From Micromonospora rhizosphaerae (GTDB lineage: Bacteria > Actinomycetota > Actinomycetes > Mycobacteriales > Micromonosporaceae): DNA of 64,000 nucleotides. The position numbers and the translations under genes are program-made. The notes beneath the pieces are model-generated. The model was not told the DNA's origin. It did no database searches and saw only the letters and a list, made by a program, of their open reading frames with translations. Positions 35,767 to 45,697 of this stretch are shown here, in pieces. The DNA lies in NCBI RefSeq assembly GCF_900091465.1, contig NZ_FMHV01000002.1:5704001-5768000 (forward strand), in the 5' to 3' direction. Within the stretch, counting starts at the first letter, position 1, and each line of letters opens with the position of its first letter.

Positions 35767-35903
35767 GGTTCGTCGACGCGCTCACCGTCGACGACGTCAC
35801 GTTCGAGGTCTTCGACCGGGCCGGCAGGCTGCACTGCAGCTACGACCACCTCGCGTACGCGGTCGCGAAGATGACCGACTGGTTCGCCGACAAGCTGGCC
35901 TAG
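35767..35903 (+). pseudogene. Unidentified C-terminal gene fragment
   Basis: Frame reading FVDALTVDDVTFEVFDRAGR, then LHCSYDHLAYAVAKMTDWFA and DKLA-stop. The amphipathic, acidic pattern suggests a real protein end whose 5' part is lost. Not recognised. Confidence 0.3.
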
Positions 35904-35990
35904 GCTTGCGGCACAACCTCTTTACGTTTGTGGCCGACCAGCAGCGCTGCGGGTCGGCCACAAACGTCTGTGCCGGCGGCGGCGAGCCGC

Positions 35991-37445
35991 CTAGTACGGG
36001 AACTGCCGGCGGCCCCGGTGCACCGAAATCCACTTCAGCGCCGTGAACTCCTCGAGGCTCCACTCGCCGTTGAGCCGGCCGAGACCCGACTGCTTCTCCC
36101 CGCCGAAGGCGACGATGGGCTCGTCGTGAATCGACGTGTCGTTGATGTGGATCATGCCGGTCTGGATCCGCTTCGCGAGCTCGACACCGTAGTCGAGATT
36201 GCGGGTGTGTACGGCGCCGCTCAGACCGAACGGAGTGTCGTTGGCGATGGCCACGGCCTCGTCATCGTTGTCGAAGGGAATGACGCACACGACCGGACCG
36301 AAGAGCTCGGCCTGTGCGATCGGCATGCCGGGTGTCACATCCGCCAGGATCACCGGCTCGAAGAGCGTGCGCGACACCGTGCCCCGCAGCACCGGCCGGC
36401 CGCCGTCCGCGATGCCCTGCTCCACGAGCCGCTGCAGGTTGTCGGCCTGCCGCTGGTTGATGAGCGGGCCGATGATGGTGCGCTCGTCCCTCGGATCGCC
36501 GACGGTCAGCGATGCCACCTTGGCGACGTACCGGTCGAGGAACTCCTGGTACAGGTCGCGATGCACCAGCACCCGGTTGGCCGACATGCAGATCTGACCC
36601 TGATGGGTGAACCGGCTGAACACCGCCGCGTCCACCGCCAGGTCGAGGTCCGCGTCGGACAGCACGATGAGGGCGCTGTTTCCACCCAGTTCGAGGATCG
36701 GCTTCTTGAAGTTGCGCGCAGCCACCTCGGCGACGTGGCGGCCGACCCCGGTCGAGCCGGTAAATGAGATCACCCTCGGCACGGGGTGCTCTATGAAGGC
36801 GTCGCCGATCGCGGAGATCTCGGTGACGATCACGTTGATCAGCCCGGCCGGGACGCGCGCCTCCTCGAAGATCTTGCCCACGAGCGTGCCGCCCGTGATC
36901 GGGGTGTCCTCATGCGGCTTGAGCACCACACCGTTGCCAGCGCCCAGGGCGGGCGCGACCGATTTCATGGAAAGGAAGAACGGGAAGTTGAACGGGCTGA
37001 TGACGCCCACCACGCCGACGGGCTGCCGGTAGAGGCGGTTCTCCTTGTCGTCGATCGGCGACGGGAGGATGCGCCCCTCCATCCGCAGCGGGAAGGTGGC
37101 CGCCTCCTTCAGCATGTCCAGCACCAGGCCGATCTCGAAGGCTGCCTTGAGGCGGGTGCCACCCAACTCGTCGATGATGACGTCGGTGATGTCGTCGGCA
37201 TGGTCCTCGACGTACCGGACGGCGCGCTCGAACACCGCACGCTTCACGTACGGGTTCACGCGCCACCACTCGGCCTGGGCCTGCTCCGCGGCCCGGTACG
37301 CTCCGTCCACGTCGGCCACGGCCGCCATCCTGAACTCGGCGACGGTCGACCCGTCATAGGGGTTCTGGTCGACGAGCTTCTTGTCCAGCGAGCCGTTACG
37401 CCAGGTACCGCCGATGAACTGGCGGTTCAGCGTCCTGAAGTCCAT
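35991..37445 (-). CDS. NAD(P)-dependent aldehyde dehydrogenase
   Basis: Complete 484-residue ALDH. The cofactor region includes GVISPFNFPFFLSMKSVAPA and the GSTGVGRHV Rossmann loop. The general base is in KPILELGGNSA and the nucleophilic cysteine in HQGQICMSANRV. The C-terminus contains GPVVCVIPFDNDDEAV and GGEKQSGLGRLNGEWSLEEFT. It most resembles benzaldehyde/vanillin-type or salicylaldehyde-type dehydrogenases. A carboxymuconolactone-decarboxylase family gene lies 6 bases upstream in the same orientation, so they form an operon acting on an aromatic or other aldehyde. The exact substrate is not known. Confidence 0.93.
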   Translation of the reverse strand: MDFRTLNRQFIGGTWRNGSLDKKLVDQNPYDGSTVAEFRMAAVADVDGAYRAAEQAQAEWWRVNPYVKRAVFERAVRYVEDHADDITDVIIDELGGTRLKAAFEIGLVLDMLKEAATFPLRMEGRILPSPIDDKENRLYRQPVGVVGVISPFNFPFFLSMKSVAPALGAGNGVVLKPHEDTPITGGTLVGKIFEEARVPAGLINVIVTEISAIGDAFIEHPVPRVISFTGSTGVGRHVAEVAARNFKKPILELGGNSALIVLSDADLDLAVDAAVFSRFTHQGQICMSANRVLVHRDLYQEFLDRYVAKVASLTVGDPRDERTIIGPLINQRQADNLQRLVEQGIADGGRPVLRGTVSRTLFEPVILADVTPGMPIAQAELFGPVVCVIPFDNDDEAVAIANDTPFGLSGAVHTRNLDYGVELAKRIQTGMIHINDTSIHDEPIVAFGGEKQSGLGRLNGEWSLEEFTALKWISVHRGRRQFPY

Positions 37446-37451
37446 CCGCTG

Positions 37452-37880
37452 CTACTCCTCATCCTTCGTCGTGAACGGGTCCCCGCTCGGTTCGATGCCC
37501 TCGGCGCCGACCGCCTCGCGCCAAACGTCGAAGCCGTGTTGGAATGCGACGACGCCCGCCTCCGGCAGCGCGATCTCGATCGCCTCCAACACCTCGCGGG
37601 GCGTTGCGCCGTGCTGCAGAGCCACTCGGATGTGGCTCGCGATGTGGTGCCGGTCCGCGCGCAACACGGTGCGGCTCAGGACGAAGAGCAGCTCCTTGGT
37701 ACGGCGATCCAGCGACCGCGGCGCCAGATAGGCCGCCTGCACGAGACCGTCGGCGGCGCGCAGGACGTCAAGGTCCTGGGCCGCCATGACCTTGTGGTAG
37801 TCGAGGACGTAGCCGCGCCGGCGCACCATGTCGTCGACGTACGCCTGCCGCTTGTCGGCTTCGCCAGGCAGACCTGCCAC
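37452..37880 (-). CDS. Carboxymuconolactone decarboxylase (CMD) family protein
   Basis: Protein of 142 residues from GTG 37880. The helical CMD domain is visible: DRRTKELLFVLSRTVLRADRHHIASHIRVALQHGATPREVLEAIEIALPEAG, close to the consensus around the proton-transfer histidine. No CxxC redox pair, so it is of the decarboxylase/hydratase-like or structural type rather than AhpD peroxidase. It starts directly at the stop of the truncated binding protein (TGAGTG) and is followed by the aldehyde dehydrogenase, suggesting an aromatic or lactone catabolic role. Confidence 0.85.
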   Translation of the reverse strand: MAGLPGEADKRQAYVDDMVRRRGYVLDYHKVMAAQDLDVLRAADGLVQAAYLAPRSLDRRTKELLFVLSRTVLRADRHHIASHIRVALQHGATPREVLEAIEIALPEAGVVAFQHGFDVWREAVGAEGIEPSGDPFTTKDEE

Positions 37881-38213
37881 TCAACCCACCCCCAGCAACT
37901 CGCGGGTCGCGCCGGCGACCCCGCTCTGCGGACTTTCGCCCTCGTCGACCTCGACCAGCTCGACGCGCTTGCCGCCGAGCTTCTGGCCATGCTCAGCGAG
38001 GTAGAGCTTGAACCCGTTCTCCATGTCGCGCCCCACGGACGCGTACACGCCGGACTTGGCGACGAGAAGTCCAACCTTGACAGTGTCACCGGCAGAGCCG
38101 TTGCCATCCGCCTTTGCGCCGCCCAGTGACCCGCCGCCGCAGGCGGCGAGTAATGTTGCGGCCGCGGCGAGTACGAGTGCGCCCATCCATGGTTTGGAGG
38201 ATCTGACGGTCAC
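37881..38213 (-). pseudogene. Truncated branched-chain-type ABC binding lipoprotein
   Basis: Signal peptide and lipobox (LVLAAAATLLAACGGG) followed by GDTVKVGLLVAKSGVYASVG, then RDMENGFKLYLAEHGQKLGG and KRVELVEVDEGESP, the opening of a Leu/Ile/Val-type periplasmic binding protein (normally about 400 residues). It ends after 110 residues with a stop next to the CMD gene start, so some 280 residues are missing. It could be a deletion remnant now acting only as a leader for the ALDH operon. Confidence 0.75.
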
Positions 38214-38379
38214 GACTTCCTCCGATCATCGGCGGCAGGGCCGACTAAGGTTGCGGTTGTCGCGAAACGCTAGGCATCGGCGGCCGACCGGAGGAGTCCC
38301 CCATCGGGTACTTTCCGCCGACTGGCGCTAGCGATCTTTGGTCGCTACGAGCTTCGGCGGGTTCATTCAGCCCTGCCCC

Positions 38380-38520
38380 TGCCGAAAACCCCATCCGCCC
38401 TGGTCGAAGCCCGTGCGTGCGTTGGACGGGACGTCGACCCCGACTGCTTGCGCTGGGGCTCTCACGTAGGCGGTGATAGCCGCGGCATGATGGTCGGCCG
38501 TGCTGCTGCGACTGGCCTTG
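38380..38520. mobile_element. 5' remnant of an IS A-like element
   Basis: Begins TGCCGAAAACCCCATCCGCC and is nearly the same as the first 140 bp of IS A (23388-23528), including the VLLRLA start of the transposase. It is then interrupted by IS B at 38525. Confidence 0.75.
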
Positions 38521-38524
38521 AGGG

Positions 38525-39762
38525 TGCCGACAATGTCGTCCGCCCTGGTCGTGCCCGGTCTGAGCGTGGCAAACCTTACCCCGGTCGACGTTCCAGGGCG
38601 CATCGGATCGCTGCCAGTCACTACGTGATGATGCCTCGCCGTGCTGCTTCGACTGGCGTACCTCGGCGTGACCAACGCGCTCGCGATGCTGAGGCTGCTC
38701 CCCATGAGCGACCGGGCCAAGGACGCCGAGATCCTCGCCCTGCGCCACCAGATCGTGGTCCTCGAACGACAGCTGCATGGCGAGAAGGTCCGGTTCGCCC
38801 CTGCTGACCGGGCCATCCTCGCTGCCCTGCTGCACCGACTCCCCCGCGACGTGCTGCGCCGGGTCCGACTGCTCGTGCGCCCCGAGACCGTGCTCCGCTG
38901 GCACCGCGACCTGATCGCCCGCCGCCACGCGGCCGTCTCCCGTCCCAAGCGGGCTGGCCGGCCCCCCACGGTACGGTCCATCCGAACGCTGGTGCTGCGC
39001 CTGGCGCGCGAAAACAGCGGCTGGGGTTACCGGCGCATCCACGGCGAACTGCTGGTCCTGGGAGTGAAGGTCGCCGCGTCCACGGTTTGGGAAATCCTCA
39101 ACGAGGCCGGGATCGACCCGGCACCCGAGCGGACCTCGGACAGCTGGGCGGCGTTCCTGCGTTCCCAGGCCGAGGCCATCCTCGCGGCCGACTTCTTCGA
39201 AGCGGTGACGTTGACCGGGGCACGGATGTACGTCCTGGCGGTCATCGAGCACGCCACCCGGCGGATTCGGATCCTGGGCGCCACCGCGCACCCGACCGCT
39301 GCCTGGGTCACCCAGGCCGTGCGCAACCTCGCCATGGACCTGCAGGACGCCGACTGCCGGGCACGCTTCCTGATCCGCGACCGCGACGGCAAATACCCAC
39401 CATTGTTCGACGCGATCCTCGCCGACACCGGGATCAAGGTCGTGCTCAGCGGCGTTCAGATGCCCCGGATGAACTCCGTCATGGAGCGGTGGATCCAAAG
39501 CTGCCGACACGAGCTGCTGGACCGCACGTTGATCTGGGACCAGGCGCACCTCCTACACGCCCTGCACGAATACGAGCGGCATCACAACGCCCACCGCCCC
39601 CATCGGGGCATCTCGAACGCCCGACCACTCCATCCACTGCCCGAACCGCTCACCGATCCAGACCGGATCACACACCTCAACATCCGCCGACGTGACCGCC
39701 TCGGCGGCATCTTGCACGAGTATGAACATGCTGCATGACCTGCACGGACGGGGTTTTCGGCA
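38525..39762 (+). mobile_element. rve-type insertion sequence B
   Basis: Ends TGCCGACAATGTCGTCCG (38525-38542) and ...CGGACGGGGTTTTCGGCA (39762), 1.24 kb, same family and orientation as IS A. It sits in an older IS A-like remnant on the left and cuts a hypothetical gene on the right. Confidence 0.8.
38641..39738 (+). CDS. rve-domain DDE transposase (IS B)
   Basis: Single-ORF transposase of 365 residues from GTG, clearly homologous to the IS A enzyme. Features: KDAEILALRHQIVVLERQLH, RAGRPPTVRSIRTLVLRLARENSGWGYRRIHGEL, then catalytic residues in ILAADFFEAVTLTG, FLIRDRDGKYPPLF and MNSVMERWIQSCRHELLDR, and the tail LGGILHEYEHAA. Uninterrupted and therefore possibly active. Confidence 0.93.
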   Translation: MLLRLAYLGVTNALAMLRLLPMSDRAKDAEILALRHQIVVLERQLHGEKVRFAPADRAILAALLHRLPRDVLRRVRLLVRPETVLRWHRDLIARRHAAVSRPKRAGRPPTVRSIRTLVLRLARENSGWGYRRIHGELLVLGVKVAASTVWEILNEAGIDPAPERTSDSWAAFLRSQAEAILAADFFEAVTLTGARMYVLAVIEHATRRIRILGATAHPTAAWVTQAVRNLAMDLQDADCRARFLIRDRDGKYPPLFDAILADTGIKVVLSGVQMPRMNSVMERWIQSCRHELLDRTLIWDQAHLLHALHEYERHHNAHRPHRGISNARPLHPLPEPLTDPDRITHLNIRRRDRLGGILHEYEHAA

Positions 39763-40113
39763 CCCGCACGCGGCCACCCCGGACCGCCCGGTCGCGGCCT
39801 GCCGGGCAAGATGCGGGCGCATCACCGCGAGTTTGTCGTCGTCCTTGCCGAACCTGACCCACGGAATGTCATTGGCCTCGGCGTAGGAGGCCACCGCCCG
39901 GCGGAGCCGTTGCCCGATCTGGTTGAACAGCGCCGGCGACGGGAACGGGAACCCGCGGTGCCCGGACAGAAACGCCACCACCTGGAAGCTGGTCTGCAGC
40001 TTCGGCACATACGCGTTGAGGTATACGCGGTCCAGACACTGGATGTCCAACGCCACATGACCATCGAGCACCTCGTTGACCGTCACCACACGCGCACCCA
40101 TGACCGCCTCCAC
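39763..40113 (-). pseudogene. Hypothetical gene 5' part, truncated by IS B
   Basis: About 116 residues: MGARVVTVNEVLDGHVALDI, then QCLDRVYLNAYVPKLQTSFQ, HRGFPFPSPALFNQIGQRLR and DIPWVRFGKDDDKLAVMRPH. This matches the start of a conserved, often multicopy actinobacterial protein of about 500-600 residues whose function I cannot state. The rest is gone at the IS B end (39762). Start ATG at 40113 or 40101. Confidence 0.6.
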
Positions 40114-40273
40114 AGTTGCGGCTATGAATGCGATGATGCGACGCCAGCGACGGAAAAGACCAGCTCAACCAGTCGACTGGGCGGTCCGAGGCGATGCCTC
40201 ACTGGAACTACGACCCGGCAGGCGCGCAGCTGGCGGAGCGGGCCGGCGGTACCGCCGGCCCGCTCACTGAGGC

Positions 40274-42094
40274 CTAACCGGTGGCGATCATCAGGTCCAC
40301 CGTTAGTGTGCCCTTCTTGGGCACGTCGATCGGCTTTGCGTGCTCGAAGTCGATGTCGTCGTCGTACCAGCCCTCGTGGGACGTCGTCTCGTTGTGCAGT
40401 CGCCAGTTGATTTTGATTGTCTGCGGCCCCAGGATCAGCGAACGGTAGGTGCCCCCTGGGCTGAAGCCACTGCCCATGTTGTCACCGGTCGCCGCATTGA
40501 TGACGTCGAAGTCGATCGTGAGCGGGTTGCCGGTGGCATCCGTCACTGTCCCGGTCATGACCGTGCCCACCTTGAGCGCCGGGCTGTAGGTCGTCGTCTT
40601 ACCCGATTGCACCTTGATTTGCTTGGCCTCTCGCCGGTCGGCCACCCCGCCGGACCACTGCCGTGCGTGGTCAAGGGTAGTGAAAACCAGGGGCCATTCG
40701 TACGGGCCGAGCCAGTCCAGGCTGTAGCGGCCCGACTCGTCGATCTCGCTGTCGAATGCCGGGCTCCCGTTACCGTACGGGAAGAGTGAGACGTGGCCGG
40801 ATGTCACCGGCTGCCTGGTAGCCGCGCTGGTCACCGTACCCGATATCGTGCCGGCGCGATCCAGTTTGACCGACGGCATGGCCGCGACGGCGCGCGGCTC
40901 GACAGTTACTCCGCGGGCTCGGGCGGGGTCGCCGACGCCACCCATCCAGCCCACCCACTGCGCGCCGTATCCGGAGCCGGTCTCGGGCACGACGAACAGG
41001 TGGTAAACGCCACCGAGGAGCGGTCCGAGGGTCGTCTGGCCGTCGACCCCGGTGCAATCCCCGCCTGCGTCGCCCACTCGACCGCTGCCCATCGGCACGG
41101 GTATCAAGCATGCGCCGGCGACCGGCTGGCCGGTGATTGCGTCAACAACCGTCGTGGTGATCGCGCCGCCTGGGACAAGGTCCACGACGGCCGGCACCGT
41201 TTCGCCGGCGACGATGGTCACCGTAGCATCCGTTGGGAGGTACAGGCCGTCATGTGTGAAGACTTCGAGGTCGTGGGTCGCGGGCAGCAGGCCGGTGAGA
41301 GTGACCGAACCCGAGCCGTCACTGCACCACTCACGGTCCGCCACGCGGGCGCAAAAGTTGACGATCGGTGAACCGTCCATCGAGTCTCGCGCGGTTACCG
41401 TCACCGCGCCCGACGGAAGAAGCCGCTCTGCGACGGCGGTAGTTGTGTCGGGCGTGACCGCGACGACCTCGCCCTGCTCGAACGACGTTGCGCCGTGCAG
41501 CCACTGCGCCCGGGCGAAGTCCAGGTTGTCGGGGTCCCCGGGGATCGCCGGGACGACTTGGACCTTGTACTCGCCGGGAAACACGTTCAGGCTCGCCTGC
41601 CCACTCTCATCCAGCCGTGCACTGCTGCCGAAGGATTGGTCGAGATTGTGCAGGCTGACCTCTCCCCGCGCCGGCGCGCCGTCGGCCTCGGTCACAACGA
41701 TCTGCAGCGTGCCGAGAGCCAACAACTGCTCGTCCACCGCGGTCACCTCGCCGGCGGTCACCACGAACACGTCTGCAGTTGAGGAACTTGTCTTGCCATG
41801 GGCGTATTGGGTCTGGGAGCCACGGGGAATGCTGACGCGGTAGGACCCGGGAACGAGGTCGATGATGAAGTAAAACCCGTTCTCGTCGGTGACCGCGGCG
41901 CCGCCCGGGTTCTCGGAGTTGACGTCGCGCGCGAAGACCAACTCGCTCGGTGCTGGCGAACCGTCGGGCCGGGTGACGTGGCCGGAGATCGACCCGGTGG
42001 TCGACTCGGCCTGTGCGGGTGCCGCGGCGCCGAACGCGACGACGAGCACCGCAGCCGTTACCACGCCTAGTCTTCGCAGCAGCTGACTGGTCAT
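40274..42094 (-). CDS. Secreted repeat protein with carboxypeptidase-regulatory-like folds
   Basis: Exported protein of 606 residues from ATG 42094 with a GGGGGA ribosome binding site. A Sec signal peptide (MTSQLLRRLGVVTAAVLVVA, ending APAQA) precedes several beta-sandwich modules of about 85-95 residues: GSISGHVTRPDGSPAPSELV, GTLQIVVTEADGAPARGEVS, GAVTVTARDSMDGSPIVNFC, GAITTTVVDAITGQPVAGAC and GTISGTVTSAATRQPVTSGH. They are typical CarboxypepD_reg/prealbumin-like modules with a DENGFYFIIDLVPGSYRVSI motif. No sortase or anchor motif is present. Likely a secreted adhesin or structural protein; binding partner unknown. Confidence 0.82.
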   Translation of the reverse strand: MTSQLLRRLGVVTAAVLVVAFGAAAPAQAESTTGSISGHVTRPDGSPAPSELVFARDVNSENPGGAAVTDENGFYFIIDLVPGSYRVSIPRGSQTQYAHGKTSSSTADVFVVTAGEVTAVDEQLLALGTLQIVVTEADGAPARGEVSLHNLDQSFGSSARLDESGQASLNVFPGEYKVQVVPAIPGDPDNLDFARAQWLHGATSFEQGEVVAVTPDTTTAVAERLLPSGAVTVTARDSMDGSPIVNFCARVADREWCSDGSGSVTLTGLLPATHDLEVFTHDGLYLPTDATVTIVAGETVPAVVDLVPGGAITTTVVDAITGQPVAGACLIPVPMGSGRVGDAGGDCTGVDGQTTLGPLLGGVYHLFVVPETGSGYGAQWVGWMGGVGDPARARGVTVEPRAVAAMPSVKLDRAGTISGTVTSAATRQPVTSGHVSLFPYGNGSPAFDSEIDESGRYSLDWLGPYEWPLVFTTLDHARQWSGGVADRREAKQIKVQSGKTTTYSPALKVGTVMTGTVTDATGNPLTIDFDVINAATGDNMGSGFSPGGTYRSLILGPQTIKINWRLHNETTSHEGWYDDDIDFEHAKPIDVPKKGTLTVDLMIATG

Positions 42095-42472
42095 CTGGTC
42101 CCCCGTACTAGTAGGTAACAAGGGGCGGGGCCTGCGCAAACAAGGTGCAGGTACCTCCCCCGTGCGCCGTTTGGCACCCACAGGCTAATCGCACGGGTCA
42201 ATCGATAGAGGTTGCTGTCGGATTGACGGCGTTCGACAAAATCAGCAAAGCTGATCGAACCCCGCGACGGGGTCAACGTGAGTTTCGGTTACAGGCTGCG
42301 GAGGGCGTCGATGCGTACGGCATCGGGGTCGACCTGGAGGTAGCGCAACCAGGGGCCGTTGCGTTCTCGAGCGTGGGGTTTCTGAGCTGGGTTTGTGTGG
42401 GATGAGTGGCCTCTGTGGAGGCGGACGGGGCGGGTGAGATCCGTTAGGTGATCATGGAGTCCTCACGCTCCC
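42095..42472. other. Non-coding gap upstream of the secreted protein
   Basis: About 380 bases with no convincing gene. The promoter of the secreted repeat protein should lie in its left part; I did not find a clear -35/-10 pair. Confidence 0.35.
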
Positions 42473-42640
42473 ATGACACCCTTGAGGACCTCACCCGCGA
42501 TGTCAGCATGCGCGATCCCGGTACTGTCCGCAGTCACCACCCCCATCGACACGTCAGCGCGTGCGGTGACCGAGGGTGAACAGGCCGGGTTGCTCCAGGC
42601 CCTGTCGAGGGTGCCGGATCCCCGCTCACCACGCGTGTGC
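42473..42640 (+). pseudogene. ISAs1-type transposase 5' fragment
   Basis: ATG 42473 gives MTPLRTSPAMSACAIPVLSA, then EQAGLLQALSRVPDPRSPRV. The last block is the N-terminal helix of ISAs1/DDE_Tnp_1-associated proteins (LLxxLxxVPDPRxPRG). Similarity ends near 42640 at what may be the next element end. Confidence 0.5.
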
Positions 42641-42721
42641 GTTTTTATAATTGGTCGTCGTCGCTGACCTGGGCGGGTACGACGCGGAGCCGGTAGGTCG
42701 GTCATCATCGGCGGCGTCCCC

Positions 42722-43474
<753 letters not shown>

Positions 43475-43682
43475 GAACAGGTCAAGGTATCTCGGCTGTC
43501 GATCACCGTCCCTGCGGGCCGCCCGTAAGCGCCTACGGCTCTAGTTGAGTGCTGTTCGATGCAGTTCAGCACCGGTCTGGGCCCTCCACTGCCCCCAGCC
43601 GGCTACCGCAGTCCGGTGGTAATCGTCCCGCGATTGCTCGGCCTGTTGGCGGGGCGCCGGGCGCCGGGCGGGACCGTTCCCG

Positions 43683-44652
43683 CTACACGGCGAGAACCAT
43701 AACTCGCTCATGGGTCAGGTCCTCCATCGCCGAACGCACACCCTCTCGGCCGACGCCGGACTCCTTGACCCCGCCGTAAGGCATCTGGTCGGCGCGGTAG
43801 CTGGGCACGTCACCGACGATGATGCCACCGACCTCCAGCTCGGCCTGCGCCCACATGGCGACGCGGATGTCGTGGGTGAAGATGCCCGCTTGCAGCCCGT
43901 ACCGTGAGTCGTTGACGGCGACGAACGCGGCGTCGACTCCGTCGATGGTGGTGACGGTGAGCACTGGGCCGAAGATTTCCTCCTTGGACACCTTGACATG
44001 CGGCGGCACATCGGCGAGCACGGTCGGAGCAAAGGCGCTGTTGTCCCGCACGCCACCGGTCAAGAGCGTCGCGCCGGCTGCCACCGCCTCCCCCACCCAC
44101 GCCTCGACCCGCTCGGCGGCGACGACGTCGATCAGCGGGCCGACGTCGGTGGTCTCGTCCCACGGGTCACCGACCCGAAGTGCCCGCACGGCGGCGACGA
44201 GCCGATCGGCGAATGGGCCGGCCAGCGTCCGGTCGACGAAGACCCGCTGAACGGAGATGCACGACTGCCCGGCTTGGTAGTTGGCGAAAGTCGCGATACG
44301 CGAGGCGGCCCAGTCAAGGTCGGCGTCGCTGGCCCAGTCCGCGCAGACCACCGCCGCCGCGTTGCCGCCGAGTTCGAGGGTGACGTGCTTGCGCGGGACC
44401 GCGTCGCGAATCCCCCAGCCGACCGGCCCCGAGCCGGTGAAGGACACCACCGGAAGCCGCGGGTCGGCGACCAGGTCGCCGGCGCGTTCGTTGGGCACGA
44501 CGACGACCGAGACCATGCCCGACGGAAGCTCGGTTTCGGCGAACAGCTCCCCCAGCAGCAGCGCCGACAGGGGCGTCTTCGGGGCCGGTTTGACGACGAT
44601 CGGCGCGCCCACGGCGACAGCCGGGGCCAGCTTGTGCGCGACGAGGTTCAGT
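43683..44652 (-). pseudogene. Aldehyde dehydrogenase, 5' end lost at an IS6 insertion
   Basis: Reading from the IS6 border gives PLNLVAHKLAPAVAVGAPIV, then VVSFTGSGPVGWGIRDAVPR, HVTLELGGNAAAVVCADWAS (general base), FANYQAGQSCISVQRVFVDR (nucleophilic cysteine) and PYGGVKESGVGREGVRSAME. The C-terminal two thirds of an ALDH are intact; the first 140-150 residues, with much of the NAD-binding region, are missing, so activity is unlikely. An internal GTG could start a truncated 309-residue product. Confidence 0.85.
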
Positions 44653-45473
44653 GGCGCCGTTGCATTGTGGTATCGGCGGACGTGTCGAACCGGTATCGAA
44701 TCCGCGGTCAGATCGCCTGGGCGAGTTCGGTGAACGCCGCAGCGACCCGCGTAGCCGGTGGGGCGTCGATTCCGAGTTCGTAGTGGCCGCGTCGTAGGTT
44801 CTGCATGAAGGCGTGTCCGGCGATGATCACCTGCGCTGTCGTGTCGGTCCGCAGCCCGCGCATCGGTCTTAACCGCTGTTTGAGCCGGCTGTGATCGGCC
44901 TCGATCGGATTATTGGCGTACCGCTCGACGTGGTGCCACGCGGACGGGATCAGCTCGTCAAGCACGCCCGGGTAGACCGCGGCGGCGTCGGTGACCACCT
45001 CGCTGGGTGTCACCTTAAGCGCGGCCAGGGCACGACGGAAGAACCGCCGGGCCGCATCAGCGTCCCGGCGGGCCGAGACCAGCACGTCGATGACCTGCCC
45101 ATACTGGTCAACTGCCCGGTACACGTACCGCCACACGCCGTTGACCTTGACGTACGTCTCGTCAACGAACCATCGATCACCCGGTGAGTGGCGACAGAAT
45201 CGGGCCGCGTCGGCCAGCAGCGTCGTGAAGCGTTGCACCCACCGGTAGACGGTGACGTGGTCGACCTCGACGCCGCGTTCGACCAGCAGTTCCTCCACAT
45301 CGCGGTAGGACAGGTTGTAGCGCAGGTACCAGCGGACCGCGACCACGATCACCTCGGCCGGGAACCGGAACCCGCCGAACGCCGACTTCGGCGGCAGGCA
45401 GGGGCGAGGACGGGTTGATGGCTTCACCGGTCAAGCCTGCCTCGATCTTGCTAACGCTCAATGCAACGGAGCC
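44653..45473 (-). mobile_element. IS6-family insertion sequence, copy 2
   Basis: Inverted repeats GGCGCCGTTGCATTG (44653-44667) and CAATGCAACGGAGCC (45459-45473), one mismatch in 15, define an 821-bp element. Inserted into the ALDH gene on its left; the right neighbour is unrelated, so a deletion or cointegrate resolution took place. Confidence 0.85.
44708..45427 (-). CDS. IS6-family DDE transposase
   Basis: Transposase of 239 residues, same length as the enzyme at 12370-13089 and roughly three quarters identical by eye. DDE residues lie in FVDETYVKVNG, EVVTDAAAVYP and NNPIEADHSRLKQRLRPMRG. GTG start. No frameshift; probably active. Confidence 0.95.
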   Translation of the reverse strand: MKPSTRPRPCLPPKSAFGGFRFPAEVIVVAVRWYLRYNLSYRDVEELLVERGVEVDHVTVYRWVQRFTTLLADAARFCRHSPGDRWFVDETYVKVNGVWRYVYRAVDQYGQVIDVLVSARRDADAARRFFRRALAALKVTPSEVVTDAAAVYPGVLDELIPSAWHHVERYANNPIEADHSRLKQRLRPMRGLRTDTTAQVIIAGHAFMQNLRRGHYELGIDAPPATRVAAAFTELAQAI

Positions 45474-45520
45474 CTTTGCTGGGCCGGATTGTCCAGGAGA
45501 CGTATCCGGTTGTAGGGGCG

Positions 45521-45697
45521 ATGATGTCGGCGCTGGTGATCTACCTTGATGCGAACGACGCCGGCCCAGGCTTCTATCAGCTCGCGCGGGACATGGGTTT
45601 ACTCCACAAGGGTGCCTGGAAGCAGGCTCGAGAGGCGTTGTGGATCCAGCAGGTGCGAGGGACCTTTGACCACTTCCGTGCGGGTGGCCGGCTTTGA
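45521..45697 (+). CDS. Small hypothetical protein preceding a tandem GIY-YIG gene
   Basis: ATG at 45521 begins MMSALVIYLDANDAGPGFYQ, then LARDMGLLHKGAWKQAREAL and WIQQVRGTFDHFRAGGRL, 58 residues. Its stop overlaps the next gene's ATG (ATGA), so it is translationally coupled. The sequence looks like a small alpha/beta protein with a helix-turn-helix-like centre; possibly a DNA-binding or immunity-type partner. Not recognised. Confidence 0.6.
   Translation: MMSALVIYLDANDAGPGFYQLARDMGLLHKGAWKQAREALWIQQVRGTFDHFRAGGRL

Noticed and set aside
38245..39549. Long reverse frame opposite the IS B transposase
   Set aside because: The forward strand has an intact DDE transposase with inverted repeats; the reverse frame has no domain and a valine/aspartate-rich shadow composition.
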